Of a stretch of 64,000 bases of DNA, positions 53,742-64,000 are shown one piece after another (position 1 is the first letter of the stretch; every line of letters begins with the position of its first letter). Under the pieces are notes generated by a model, which saw only the letters and a list, made by a program, of their open reading frames with translations, had not been told where the DNA came from and made no database searches. Source of the DNA: Physella acuta (taxonomy: Eukaryota > Mollusca > Gastropoda > Physidae); the NCBI RefSeq assembly GCF_028476545.1, contig NW_026732287.1:62001-126000 (forward strand), in the 5' to 3' direction. The position numbers and the translations under genes are program-made.

Positions 53742-55497
53742 TACTTTGACATTTTTACATATTCTTGCATGTTTGTTGTATGTTTAAAATGTTGCACTAA
53801 TTCATGAATTAATGCTTTAAAAAATAAATTGCATTCCTTGCTCAGCGATTAACAAATATACTAGTATTTTTCCCTTCTATTTTCTTTAATGACGAGATGA
53901 ACAAAATAAATAAGAAGTTTTCAACTACACATCATGTGGGCAAACATCTGAACTAGTTTATTTCCACAAAAGTTTTGTTTAAGAAGCTTTATCTAAGAGC
54001 CTGGGAAATAAGGCTTGTAGCTACACTCCAATGGATTAGTGCTCATGTGTGTTTGTTGTTCCAATAATTGAACTATATCTGCTTAGTAATATACTAAGGT
54101 ACTAAAGAACTACTTTGCATCCATCATCTTTATTCTTTAATAATTGGCCTCATAAAAATTATCTGTACAGATTCCAACCTTAATTATTAGTGACCTTTTG
54201 GTGATCTTATATGGGATAATATCACTTTTCAGTTTAGTGTTATGATATTTAAAAAATTAAATTTGACTGATGGCTGTGTTTTATCATATTACTACATATT
54301 ACATCTTTAATCATTATGCATCTATTGTGTTACAAACATAGAAACTTCCTTCACACTCAGTTGTGTCAAGGTCGTACTACAAAAGATTTTCATCCTTGAA
54401 AAACCCGGTTTTAGGTGATGCATTTGATATACATAAACCTCTTCTGGGCCTTGTTATTCTAAAATATAATGTGAAGATATTTTTGTGTTTTTTCAACTTT
54501 CGGTGTTTAGAACGCTCTGTAGATTGTAAAATATTTTTTTTTAATTCAAAAGAGTTCCATTGACAACAGCTACCGGTACAATAATATCGTTCACTGTTCA
54601 GTATCGTCCAATTTTTCCAATATCCGAATACAGTAATTTTTCCGACACATCTGTTGTCCCTCTAAACATAGGCCTAGATATGGAAGCCACCGAGTGGACG
54701 AGAATCCTTTTTTATCATATTGTTGACATGGATACATTTTTTGAAAAAATATATAGATTTTTCTAGATCTATATTGACTTCGTGGCGGCCGTAAAAATAA
54801 TAAAAAATAAATACTTAAACCTAAAAATAAAATGTTCGTTAGCCTATCGAATGTCATTGTTTATGTCACCATTACTTCGTGAAAACCAAATAATTTGGTT
54901 TTCACGTGGTAATTAATTATTGCTTTTTTTTTTAACTTTTTTTTTAATTACCGAAAATACTCGTTTTTAAAGTCCGAAAAAACCAAACAGGATTTTATAA
55001 CCCTATTAATTTTAATAAAACCGCGCATGTTTTTTTTTTTTAATATTTAAGGGGCCTCTCGAATACCTTTGAAGTTATACAGTTAACATTATTTTTAAAA
55101 AATTAAATAAACATCACCCAATAACAAAATAAAACTCACGCAATAAAAAAAAAACACATCAACATTGAAAGGAAACCAAATCAAATTAAAATATTGAACA
55201 TAAACAAAAACAACAAATCAACCATTAAAAACAGTCCGCGATATAATCTTGAGATTGAAAGCGGACTATAAACTTCAAACAACAACACCTTTGAGACTAT
55301 TCTTGCTTGGGTCCATTATATCTGTAGCCTATTAAAAAATGGGTCGAGTTGTAGACAAAATTTCTGGATTTAGTCACGCCCGTTCAAGCTAGTCACTTCT
55401 GACTTCGCTGAGTTTTAAAAAAAAGTTTAGGTTTGTGGCAGACGCCATTCACGTGACATATTAGACACGGCGTTGGAAGATTGATAGTGGCGACACC
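53742..55497. other. AT-rich intergenic region, no gene seen
   Basis: The stretch is AT-rich with long T and A runs (54900-55260). Short frames at 54363-54857 lack family motifs or splice support. I see nothing certain here. Confidence 0.5.
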
Positions 55498-55785
55498 GTT
55501 GATTCTAGTTTTATTATCAACTTCTTGCTTGCTTGATTCTATTAGGCATTGGGGGTCAACTAAATTAGGGCCTAACATCCTAGTATTATGAAAGTTGATT
55601 CTAGTTTTATTATCAACTTCTTGCTTGCTTGATTCTATTAGGCATTGGGGGTCAACTAAATTAGGGCCTAACATCCTAGTATTATGAAAGTTGATTCTAG
55701 TTTTATTATCAACTGCTTGCTTGCTAGATTCTATTAGACATTGGGGGTCAACTAAAATAACATCCTAGTATTTTGCGAGTTGATT
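55498..55785. repeat. 96-bp tandem repeat, three copies
   Basis: Units start at 55498, 55594 and 55690 (gttgattctagttttattat), the third shortened. The first two are almost identical. Confidence 0.9.
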
Positions 55786-55934
55786 GTATTAATATAACGT
55801 TGCAGAATTCGATCGTATGCTAGCTAGGGGGACACAAACTATTAGGTAATTAATAGCCATTCCCCCTTGCTTCATATCGCTCAGAATTTGTTGAATTAAT
55901 TCCCCTTAATTTATCTGAGTGGGGTTTTAAACAA

Positions 55935-56195
55935 CAGTATGTTTCTGTGTTTGATAGACTGTACGTTGGTCTAGTATACTTGCTATATGTGTATGATTAA
56001 CAACTGAGTACTTTGGTCTAATATATTTGTTGTGTCTGATTGACTGTGTTGGTCTATCTATACTTGCTGTGTCTGATTGACTGTGTTGGTCTATCTATAC
56101 TTGCTGTGTATGATTGACTGTGTTGGTCTATCTATACTTGCTGTGTATGATTGACTGTGTTGGTCTAACTATACCTACTGTGTGTGATGACTGTG
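55935..56195. repeat. ~36-bp minisatellite
   Basis: About six degenerate units of tgattgactgtgttggtcta plus tctatacttgctgtgt. Confidence 0.8.
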
Positions 56196-57269
56196 TACGT
56201 TGTTCTAGTGATGAGAGATGTATCCCAGTTGACCGAGTGACGTGGCTGCCCCGTGTGATGATCGACCAACCAAACAATATATCTTCACTCAGTCACGTTT
56301 GTCTGAGGACGTCACAAAATCTGCACCCCTCCATTCAGCCGATCCTTATTGATTCTCTTCTCTATCGACTCTTGTCCTGATGACGTGGACCAACATTAGA
56401 GACGTGCACAGTGTGAGAATCAACATTAGAAACTGTGAGAGTCCTACAGTTTAAAGGACACCTAACACCTGTAGTGTTGAGCTGCAGGGAATTGTTACTT
56501 GGACCCAGAACACTGCATCATATGTAGGACAAGCTAGGTCGATGTTGGTGTTGTCTGCGTTATGTATCGGGGGGGGGGGGTGCGTTTTTTTTAGGTTTGT
56601 GTCTAAACCATAATTGAATATTGGGTCATTATACCTCGGTCACTCTTTATTTATTTAACAAGTGTGTATTTCGTGATACATCTGAACACACTGTGTAACA
56701 TGTCCACGTATAGAAGGTTTTTAGTTTACTGTTGGAATCACGTCAAGACTTGTTGGGACTGGGAGAAAGCTACACAACGACAGCAAGTTCTCCGATACTA
56801 CATTCCATCTTTGAAATCAGTAGTTTTTACCCCAGCAACAGCTACCGTGACTTTTGTTACATAAATTAACCTTTGAGATTAAAGTCGTCTCGTGAATACC
56901 CAGCAGTCAGCAGCCGCCATATCTAGTGCCTGAGATCGCGAGTTATCGTCCGTCCTCACGTTATAGCGGGCGTAGAACTGTGGTATTTACCGTGTTAAAA
57001 TGTGTAACAAACGGCATCAGCGTGACTAGGTCAAAAGGTCGTAGGTCAGAAAGCAGAGCGAATGAATGAAGAGTCTGGCGTTAAACAGGATGTTTACGTT
57101 TCTAAGTGGGCTTTATAGAAGGATTTGTATTTGACACTTGATCAGACGTAGACTAGCGTACAGATGTACACAGTCAAGCATGTGGATGATGGTGATGTTT
57201 TGTTGCTTTTGTTTCATAGGGGAATGTTGGCCTCCACCTGTATGAGGTCTCAACACAGCCTATACTAAT
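56196..57269. other. Intergenic region without recognisable genes
   Basis: Contains one poly-G run (56570-56580) and unremarkable sequence. The small frames at 56114-56380 and 56664-56864 start without ATG support or known motifs. Confidence 0.5.
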
Positions 57270-59232
57270 ACTATAAATAAGGTCACCTCTCTATTCAGCC
57301 ATAAGGTCACCCCTCAACTCAGCCATAAGGTCACATCTCTACTCAGCCATAAGGTCACATCTCTACTCAGCCATAAGGTTACCTCTGTACTCAGCCATAA
57401 GGTCACATCTCTGCTCAGCCATAAGGTCACCCCTCTACTCAGCCATAAGGTCACCTCTCTACTCAGCCATAAGATCACATCACTACTCAGCCATAAGGTC
57501 ACCTCTCTACTCAGCCATAAGGTCACCTCTCTACTCAGCCATAAGGTTACCCCTCAACTCAGCCATAAGGTCACCTCTCTACTCAGCCATAAGGTCACAT
57601 CTCTACTCAGCCATAAGGTCACATCTCTACTCAGCCATAAGGTCACATCTCTACTCAGCCATAAGGTCACATCTCTACTCAGCCATAAGGTCACATCTCT
57701 ACTCAGCCATAAGGTCACCTCTGTACTCAGCCATAAGGTCACATCTCTACTCAGCCATAAGGTTACCCCCTACTCAGCCATAAGGTCACATCTCTACTCA
57801 GCCATAAGGTCACATCTCTACTCAGCCATAAGGTCACATCACTACTCAGCCATAAGGTCACCTCTGTACTCAGCCATAAGGTCACCTCTCTACTCAGCCA
57901 TAAGGTCACCTCTCTACTCAGCCATAAGGTTACCCCTCAACTCAGCCATAAGGTCACATCTCTACTCAGCCATAAGGTCACCTCTGTACTCAGCCATAAG
58001 GTCACCTCTGTACTCAGCCATAAGGTCACATCTCTACTCAGCCATAAGGTTACCCCCTACTCAGCCATAAGGTCACATCTCTACTCAGCCATAAGGTCAC
58101 ATCTCTACTCAGCCATAAGGTCACATCACTACTCAGCCATAAGGTCACCTCTGTACTCAGCCATAAGGTCACCTCTCTACTCAGCCATAAGGTCACCTCT
58201 CTACTCAGCCATAAGGTTACCCCTCAACTCAGCCATAAGGTCACATCTCTACTCAGCCATAAGGTTACCCCTCAACTCAGCCATAAGGTCACCCCCTACT
58301 CAGCCATAAGGTCACCTCTGTACTCAGCCATAAGGTCACATCTCTACTCAGCCATAAGGTCACATCACTACTCAGCCATAAGGTCACCTCTGTACTCAGC
58401 CATAAGGTCACCTCTCTACTCAGCCATAAGGTCACCTCTCTACTCAGCCATAAGGTTACCCCTCAACTCAGCCATAAGGTCACATCTCTACTCAGCCATA
58501 AGGTCACCTCTGTACTCAGCCATAAGGTCACCTCTGTACTCAGCCATAAGGTCACCTCTGTACTCAGCCATAAGGTCACATCTCTACTCAGCCATAAGGT
58601 CACATCTCTACTCAACTATAAGGTCACCCCTCTATTCAGCCATAAGGTCACCTCTGTACTCAGCCATAAGGTCACATCTCTACTCAGCCATAAGGTCACA
58701 TCTCTACTCAGCCATAAGGTCACCTCTGTACTCAGCCATAAGGTCACATCTCTACTCAGCCATAAGGTCACCCCCTACTCAGCCATAAGGTCACATCTCT
58801 ACTCAGCCATAAGGTCACATCTCTACTCAGCCATAAGGTCACCTCTGTACTCAGCCATAAGGTCACCTCTCTACTCAGCCATAAGATCACATCTCTACTC
58901 AGCCATAAGGTCACCTCTCTACTCAGCCATAAGGTCACCTCTCTACTCAGCCATAAGGTTACCCCTCAACTCAGCCATAAGGTCACCCCCTACTCAGCCA
59001 TAAGGTCACCTCTGTACTCAGCTATAAGGTCACATCTCTACTCAGCCATAAGGTCACCCCTCTACTCAGCCATAAGGTCACCCCTCTACTCAGCCATAAG
59101 GTCACCTCTGTACTCAGCTATAAGGTCACATCTCTACTCAGCAATAAGGTCACCCCCTACTCAGCAATAAGGTCACCTCTGTACTCAGCTATAAGGTCAC
59201 ATCTCTACTCAGCCATAAGGTCACATCTCTAC
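57270..59232. repeat. 2-kb minisatellite of a 24-bp unit
   Basis: About 80 units of ctcagccataaggtcacatc plus tcta, with 21-bp variants (accccctactc) and catctct/cctctgt/cccctca variants. Longer blocks of about 240 bp recur (for example near 57730, 57960 and 58300), showing higher-order duplication. Confidence 0.95.
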
Positions 59233-59384
59233 TTAACCTTGAACGAACAAGCCATTTCTGCATTGATTTCCATAAAAGTTGACACGCCAAGAGCCCAGCT
59301 GTAGCAGACGTGACAAGTTTCTGGAATCAGCTGACTCAATCCACTTGACCATGGCTTACAAGACGACCTATGCTCTGGTGGACA

Positions 59385-59580
59385 CACAACGTGATTGTGG
59401 ACACACAACGTGATTGTGGACACAACGTGATTGTGGACACAACGTGATTGTGGCGCTAGTTGTATGGTGGACACACAACGTGATTGTGGACACACAACGT
59501 GATTGTGGGGACACAACGTGATTGTGGACACAACGTGATTGTGGCGCTAGTTGTATGGTGGACACACAACGTGATTGTGA
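59385..59580. repeat. 17-bp minisatellite
   Basis: About ten units of acacaacgtgattgtgg; a larger block ending in cgctagttgtatggtgg occurs twice. Confidence 0.9.
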
Positions 59581-59844
59581 CACTCGTCTACCCTGCTTTC
59601 AGGTGGTGACGTCTAAAATTGAACATTCTTCCCCCCCCCCGCCCCCACCGTATATCCTGAGCATAACGACGCCCGTGTGTGTGAAAGACGTTTCGCAATG
59701 CCTGGACATGAGCAGCGGAAATGGCAGTTTCTGGTTGAAAGGTGCCGGCCTTTATGTCGTCTTTGTTCCATTCTCCCGTCTCATCCACCCACTGGTCGCA
59801 CCTCCTTTAGAGCTCTTGTCTGGGTGTACAATCACTCGTCTATT

Positions 59845-60063
59845 GCAGCTGGGCTAGCTAAACCCTTCCAATACAGCTAGGCTAGCTAAACCCTTCCAAT
59901 ACAGCTAGGCTAACTAAACCCTTGCAATACAGCTAGGCTAGCTTAACCCTTCCAATACAGCTAGGCTAACTAAACCCTTGCAATACAGCTAGGCTAGCTA
60001 AACCCTTCCAATACAGCTAGGCTAGCTTAACCCTTCCAATACAGCTAGGCTAGCTAAACCCTG
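59845..60063. repeat. 28-bp minisatellite
   Basis: About seven units of cagctaggctagctaaaccc plus ttccaata, with gctaac and gcttaa variants. Confidence 0.9.
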
Positions 60064-60164
60064 CTATTTTAAACGGGCTCATGATTAATGTTTTGTTCAA
60101 GCAAATGGCCTCCTCATTTTTTGACTTTTAATTTTATGACTTGATGGTCGATCAATATGTCAAT

Positions 60165-60500
60165 CATGTAAGCTGCCCTAAGATGCTGGCCTTTAGTACT
60201 TGTTACATGGGGGGTCGAGGGGGGTCATAGAGCTGCCCTAAGATGCTGGCCTTTAGTACTTGTTACATGTGGGGTCGGGGGGGGGGGGGGGTCGAGGGGG
60301 GTCATAGAGCTGCCCTAAGATGCTGGCCTTTAGTACTTGTTACATACGGGGTCGGAGGGGATGGGGGGTCATAGAGCTGCCCTAAGATGCTGGCCTTTAG
60401 TACTTGTTACATACGGGGTCGGGGGGGGGGTCGAGGGGGGTCATAGAGCTGCCCTAAGATGCTGGCCTTTAGTACTTGTTACATACGGGGTCGGGGGGTT
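60165..60500. repeat. ~60-bp G-rich minisatellite
   Basis: Five copies of gctgccctaagatgctggcc plus tttagtacttgttacat, separated by variable G-rich linkers (ggggtcgggggggg). Confidence 0.9.
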
Positions 60501-60639
60501 CCATAGTGGGTGGCTGCTACACTATGGGACTAGGATGATACATGGAAGGGTGGTTGTTTCATGTTGGGTGGGGGGGGGGAGGTTACATTAGTACTACACA
60601 ATTTATTTTACCCAGAACAGGAATTTCTTCGTTTGCTGT

Positions 60640-60895
60640 TTTCACTACGCCAATCAAAATTTACTTTGCTTGTTCCTTTAAAACTAACTCCTGCGGGTTT
60701 TTTTTTTTTCTATAAAGGTGACGGTATAGGTTTTTAAAACTGGTATAGCTGCTCAATAGTATCGATTCTAATGAGTTACGATGTACAAAATTAACAACAG
60801 CTCTATCACACCTATCCGTTATAAGTTTGAGCAGGTGTTTGAAATGTCCATAAATATCGAACTCCACCTTTCTGATGCAACAAGCCAGCCCGTGG
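60640..60895 (-). other. Possible exon of an unrecognised gene
   Basis: On the minus strand an acceptor-like ttgcatcag precedes an open frame (KVEFDIYGHFKHLLKL, then ITDRCDRAVVNFVHRN) of protein-like composition ending near a poly-A/Lys stretch at 60700-60720. I know no family for it and see no partner exon. Weak. Confidence 0.22.
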
Positions 60896-61154
60896 GGGCA
60901 TCAGTTTGGTAAGCCAGACCCTGTCGGCCGGCTGGACTTTGTTGTTGAACCCACAGCTGGTTCACCGTGCTCCACGGGGGAAACGTTCGAATCTCTGTAC
61001 TGTAGGCAGGTGCTGGGCTGGTGACCGCTCAACATGAACCGTTATCAGTTGGCTATCAACATGGTAGGTACAGGCTATATGGCTCTCTCTCTCTGTCTCT
61101 CTTTCTCTCCCTCCCTCTCTCTCCCTCTCTAGTGGCTCCAATGTGTGGCTCTGT

Positions 61155-61385
61155 CACTTTTTTTTTTACTCCAGGTTGTCACTTTTGTAACCATGTATTA
61201 CTTGTGACACCAGGTTGTCACTTTTGTCACCATCTACTACTTGTGACACCAGTTTGTCACTTTTATCACCATCTATTCTTGTGACACCAGGTTGTCACTT
61301 TTGTCACCATCTATTCTTGTGACACCAGGTTGTCACTTTTGTCGCCATCTATTATTGTTACACCAGTTTGTCACTAGTGTCTCTA
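61155..61385. repeat. ~36-bp minisatellite
   Basis: About six units of ttgtgacaccaggttgtcac plus ttttgtcaccatctatt, preceded by a CT-rich run (61085-61130). Confidence 0.85.
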
Positions 61386-61734
61386 GTCAGTACTCACGTG
61401 AGTTGTCTATCTAAAAATGTCCCACTTTGTTACCATCTGGCACGACTCCACCTGAACCTAGGCAGCCTCAAACTATTTTTGACATGACACGAATACATAA
61501 TTGAGCTGGTTTTATTGTACCATATTTGTAGAGCCATCAGTGCCGGTAGACCTAGATAATCAGCATCTCTACAGTCTCTTATATCGTTGTTCAAGGGCCT
61601 TGGTAATCCTCGACACAGAACTTAACATGAGTTAATCCATCAGATAGTGTTTTTATTTCAACTAGGGAGAAATTTTAGCATTTTTGACAATTTAATCGGA
61701 CACACGTGTGTTTCCGGGTGGTTGATAGCTAGTG

Positions 61735-62055
61735 GAGTCTCACTTTTATTGCTGGCTAGGTGAGTCTCACTTTTGTTGCTAGCTATGTGATGTGAGTCTC
61801 GCTTTTGTTGATGGCTAGGGGAGTCTCACTTTATTGCTGGCTATGTGATGTGAGTCTCGCTTTTGTTGCTAGCTATGTGAGTCTCACTTTTATTGCTGGG
61901 TAGGGGAGTCTCACTTTTATTGCTGGCTAGGAAAGTCTCACTTTTATTGCTGGTTAGGGGAGTCTCACTTTTGTTGCTGGCTATGTGAGTCTCACTTTTG
62001 TTGCTAGCTAGGGGAGCCTCACTTTGATGCTGGCTAGGGGTCTCACTTTTGTATA
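61735..62055. repeat. ~27-bp minisatellite
   Basis: About eleven units of gctggctaggggagtctcac plus ttttgtt with tatgtga variants. Confidence 0.85.
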
Positions 62056-62534
62056 AATATATTGCCGAAAAAATAGCCTCATCACCTTCATTCTTGTTGA
62101 CCCCCCTTCCCACCCCACCCCCTAAAAACTCTACTGCTTCCCAGCCTTAAGGTGTCGTCGCCCCCCCTCCCCCCCCCCCCCACTATTTGCCCACACACCC
62201 GTACACAAACTTGCAACGCCTACGTCCATGACTGGGCAGAAAATCATCTACGCTGTCATGATGTTGAACGTTTAGCGAAACTAGCCCTATATAAATTATC
62301 AACTATGTCATGATGTAAAACGTTAAGGGAACCTAGTCCTATATACATGGAGATCTCTTGCGTGTACAACCGGCGCTGTTGTGGAGTCACTAGCACAATG
62401 ACTCAGCTCTATAGATGCTCATGGTCAAATACACTTGTCATTTTAAGCGGGATTGTTTGTGTCCATCTACCCCCAGTTTAGAATGGAGATTATGAAATCA
62501 AATCTTGATACATTCATGAAATAACATTCAGATC

Positions 62535-62620
62535 CATCATTTTAATGTGGGTATATTTTGTCCATCATTTTAGTGTGGGTATATTTTGTCCATCATTTTA
62601 GTGTGGGTATATTTTTTCCA
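62535..62620. repeat. Three copies of a 30-bp unit
   Basis: catcattttagtgtgggtat plus attttgtc repeats three times. The interval 62057-62530 holds only C-rich low-complexity sequence and no gene. Confidence 0.8.
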
Positions 62621-63070
62621 TCCACCCTTATGTTAAACGGAGAACCAAATGTTAAAATTTCCTATACATAACAAATGTATATACATATTATTATGCATGT
62701 TATGCGGGGGGGGGGGGTGCAATTTAATCTTTTTTTTTATCTAGTTAAAAACAAAATAGTAGGTTGAGAAAAATAAAACTTATTGTAGGGGTGTGGGTTG
62801 ACACCCTCGGTTACCCCACCGGTAGTGACGCCACTGTGGCGGCGCTTAGAAGTGGACCGTCAGCCCAGGACAGTGGTGTGAGCAACAGTAGGCTACCCTG
62901 ACTGACAAGAAACATTGTTTACATACAGCAACAGTAGGCTACCCTGACTGACATGAAACATTATTTACATACAGTGAGGCTCGATCGGTCCCGCTTACCG
63001 CACACGTATTTAGATCAAAACTCTTTCCTCTTTTTGTCAACAATAGTATTTCATTTCTCTTAAAGTAACC

Positions 63071-63072
<2 letters not shown>

Positions 63073-63138
<66 letters not shown>
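63073..63138. repeat. (TA)n microsatellite
   Basis: About 65 bp of uninterrupted TA. Confidence 0.95.
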
Positions 63139-63139
<1 letters not shown>

Positions 63140-63140
<1 letters not shown>

Positions 63141-63590
63141 TGCGGCGTCAATTCGGCCAATGACGAAACGGCCCCGTCAAAACGACCCCGACAAAACGAC
63201 CCCGTCAAAACGACCCCGTCAAATCGGCCCCGTCAAAAGGGCCAGCGACATATGGACCCCGTCATATAGGCTCCCGACAAATAGGCTCCCGTCATATAGG
63301 CTACCGACAAATAGGCTCCCGTTATATAGGCTCCCGACAAAAGGGCTCCAGTCAATAAGGCTCCTGACAAATAGGCTCCCGTCATTTTGGCTCCCGACAT
63401 ATAGTCTCCCGTCATTTAGTTTTTTCCACAAAACGGCTCCCGTCATTACGACTCCCGACAAATAGGCTCCCGCCATTTAGTTTCTCCACAAAACGGCCCC
63501 CGTCATTGCGACTCCCGACAAATAGGCTAGCGTCATTTTGGCTCCCGACAAAAAGGCTCCTGTCAATTTGGCTCCAGACAAAAGGACCAC
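63140..63590. repeat. Degenerate array of cccgacaaa/cccgtcat units
   Basis: About 18 alternating units such as ggctcccgacaaatag and ggctcccgtcatat. Early units read cgaccccgtcaaaa. Long frames on both strands follow from the repeat period. Confidence 0.85.
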
Positions 63591-63593
63591 TGA

Positions 63594-63690
63594 CACAGTG
63601 GCGTAGCTACCGTAAAGCTAGCGTAAGCAAGGCATGGGGGCCCAAGGCACATAGGGGCCCTTTTCCCTCATAAAAAATTAAAACTTTTAC
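63594..63690. mobile_element. End of a DNA transposon-like repeat
   Basis: cacagtggcgtagctaccgt followed by a gggggcccaaggcac block is a terminus seen on many animal non-autonomous DNA transposons. The other end is not in view, so the limits are open. Confidence 0.4.
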
Positions 63691-64000
63691 AATGGAATTT
63701 TAATATTTGTTACATATAAATAATTTTAAAAAAGAAAAAGGTTAAAAGTTCCGAAAAGCCCCCCCCCCCTCCCCCACCGTTTCGGCAGTGGGATTCAGTG
63801 TTTGTGGGTCAAAAAGAGCCTAATCGTTATAATAACACTACAGGCTATATCACTTTGTCGTGCAAGACATTGAGAGAATCAGCCTATAAATAAACTTTTT
63901 AGCAGTAGTGGGCAAGCATAATAATAAAGCATAATTACAAAATTAGAACATATAAAATACAAAATGTTGCCTTCAGAATATTTATATATTAAAAAATATC

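Noticed and set aside
57314-57742. Minus-strand LSRDVTLW repeat proteins
   Set aside because: Translation of the 24-bp minisatellite; no start context, splice site or non-repeat part.

Overview
Animal nuclear DNA, most likely from a heterobranch/pulmonate gastropod snail. The reasons are intron-rich genes with GT-AG junctions, AT-rich introns, very many minisatellites, dense CTAGAT/TCTAGA clusters, and tRNA-derived, LINE, Helitron-like and LTR repeats. The species assignment is inference; I ran no search.

The core of the window (about 1-45.4 kb) is a cluster of receptor genes. Three tandem plus-strand genes, called here A (4810-14619), B (18096-28628) and C (37886-45412), share the same nine-exon plan with identical intron phases. 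Each has a signal peptide and an eight-cysteine somatomedin-B-like (SMB) domain in exon 1, then cysteine-rich ectodomain exons 2-5. A long exon 6 reaches TM1-TM2, exon 7 holds TM3-TM4, exon 8 holds TM5-TM6, and exon 9 holds TM7 and the tail. TM7 carries the family-B2-like NGLQGVFIFL motif, so these are secretin/adhesion/methuselah-like 7TM receptors without a GPS cleavage site that I can see. A fourth gene (exon 1 only, minus strand, 2032-1136) is divergent from gene A and continues off the left edge. Exons and some introns are patchily near-identical between paralogues, which suggests gene conversion.

The most unusual property is that several exon/intron junctions of these genes have been tandemly amplified. 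The 5' head of exon 2 with its acceptor is repeated in A and B. The head of exon 9 (TM7) with its acceptor is repeated about 25 times in B and 9 times in C. The exon 3 donor of C is repeated about 26 times, and the exon 5 donor of B about 5 times. In B, the choice of exon 9 acceptor would decide between a complete 7TM receptor and a protein stopped before TM7. Gene B also encodes a stalk of 72 five-residue repeats, nearly all with an Asn-Asp-Thr glycosylation sequon; the minus-strand gene has a different stalk of eight 8-residue repeats.

Mobile elements: a composite LTR insertion inside exon 1 of gene A (5447-6853); a gag-only LTR element with two 407-bp LTRs between B and C (29028-33144); intronic hairpin MITEs; Helitron-like repeats; a LINE 3' fragment (45.9-46.5 kb); a tRNA-derived SINE and a 174-bp MITE near 47.6-48.0 kb.

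The right part holds a two-exon SAM-dependent methyltransferase gene (49862-53241, with a duplicated poly(A) signal), followed by about 10 kb that is mostly minisatellite, including a 2-kb array of a 24-bp unit at 57.27-59.23 kb, with no convincing gene.
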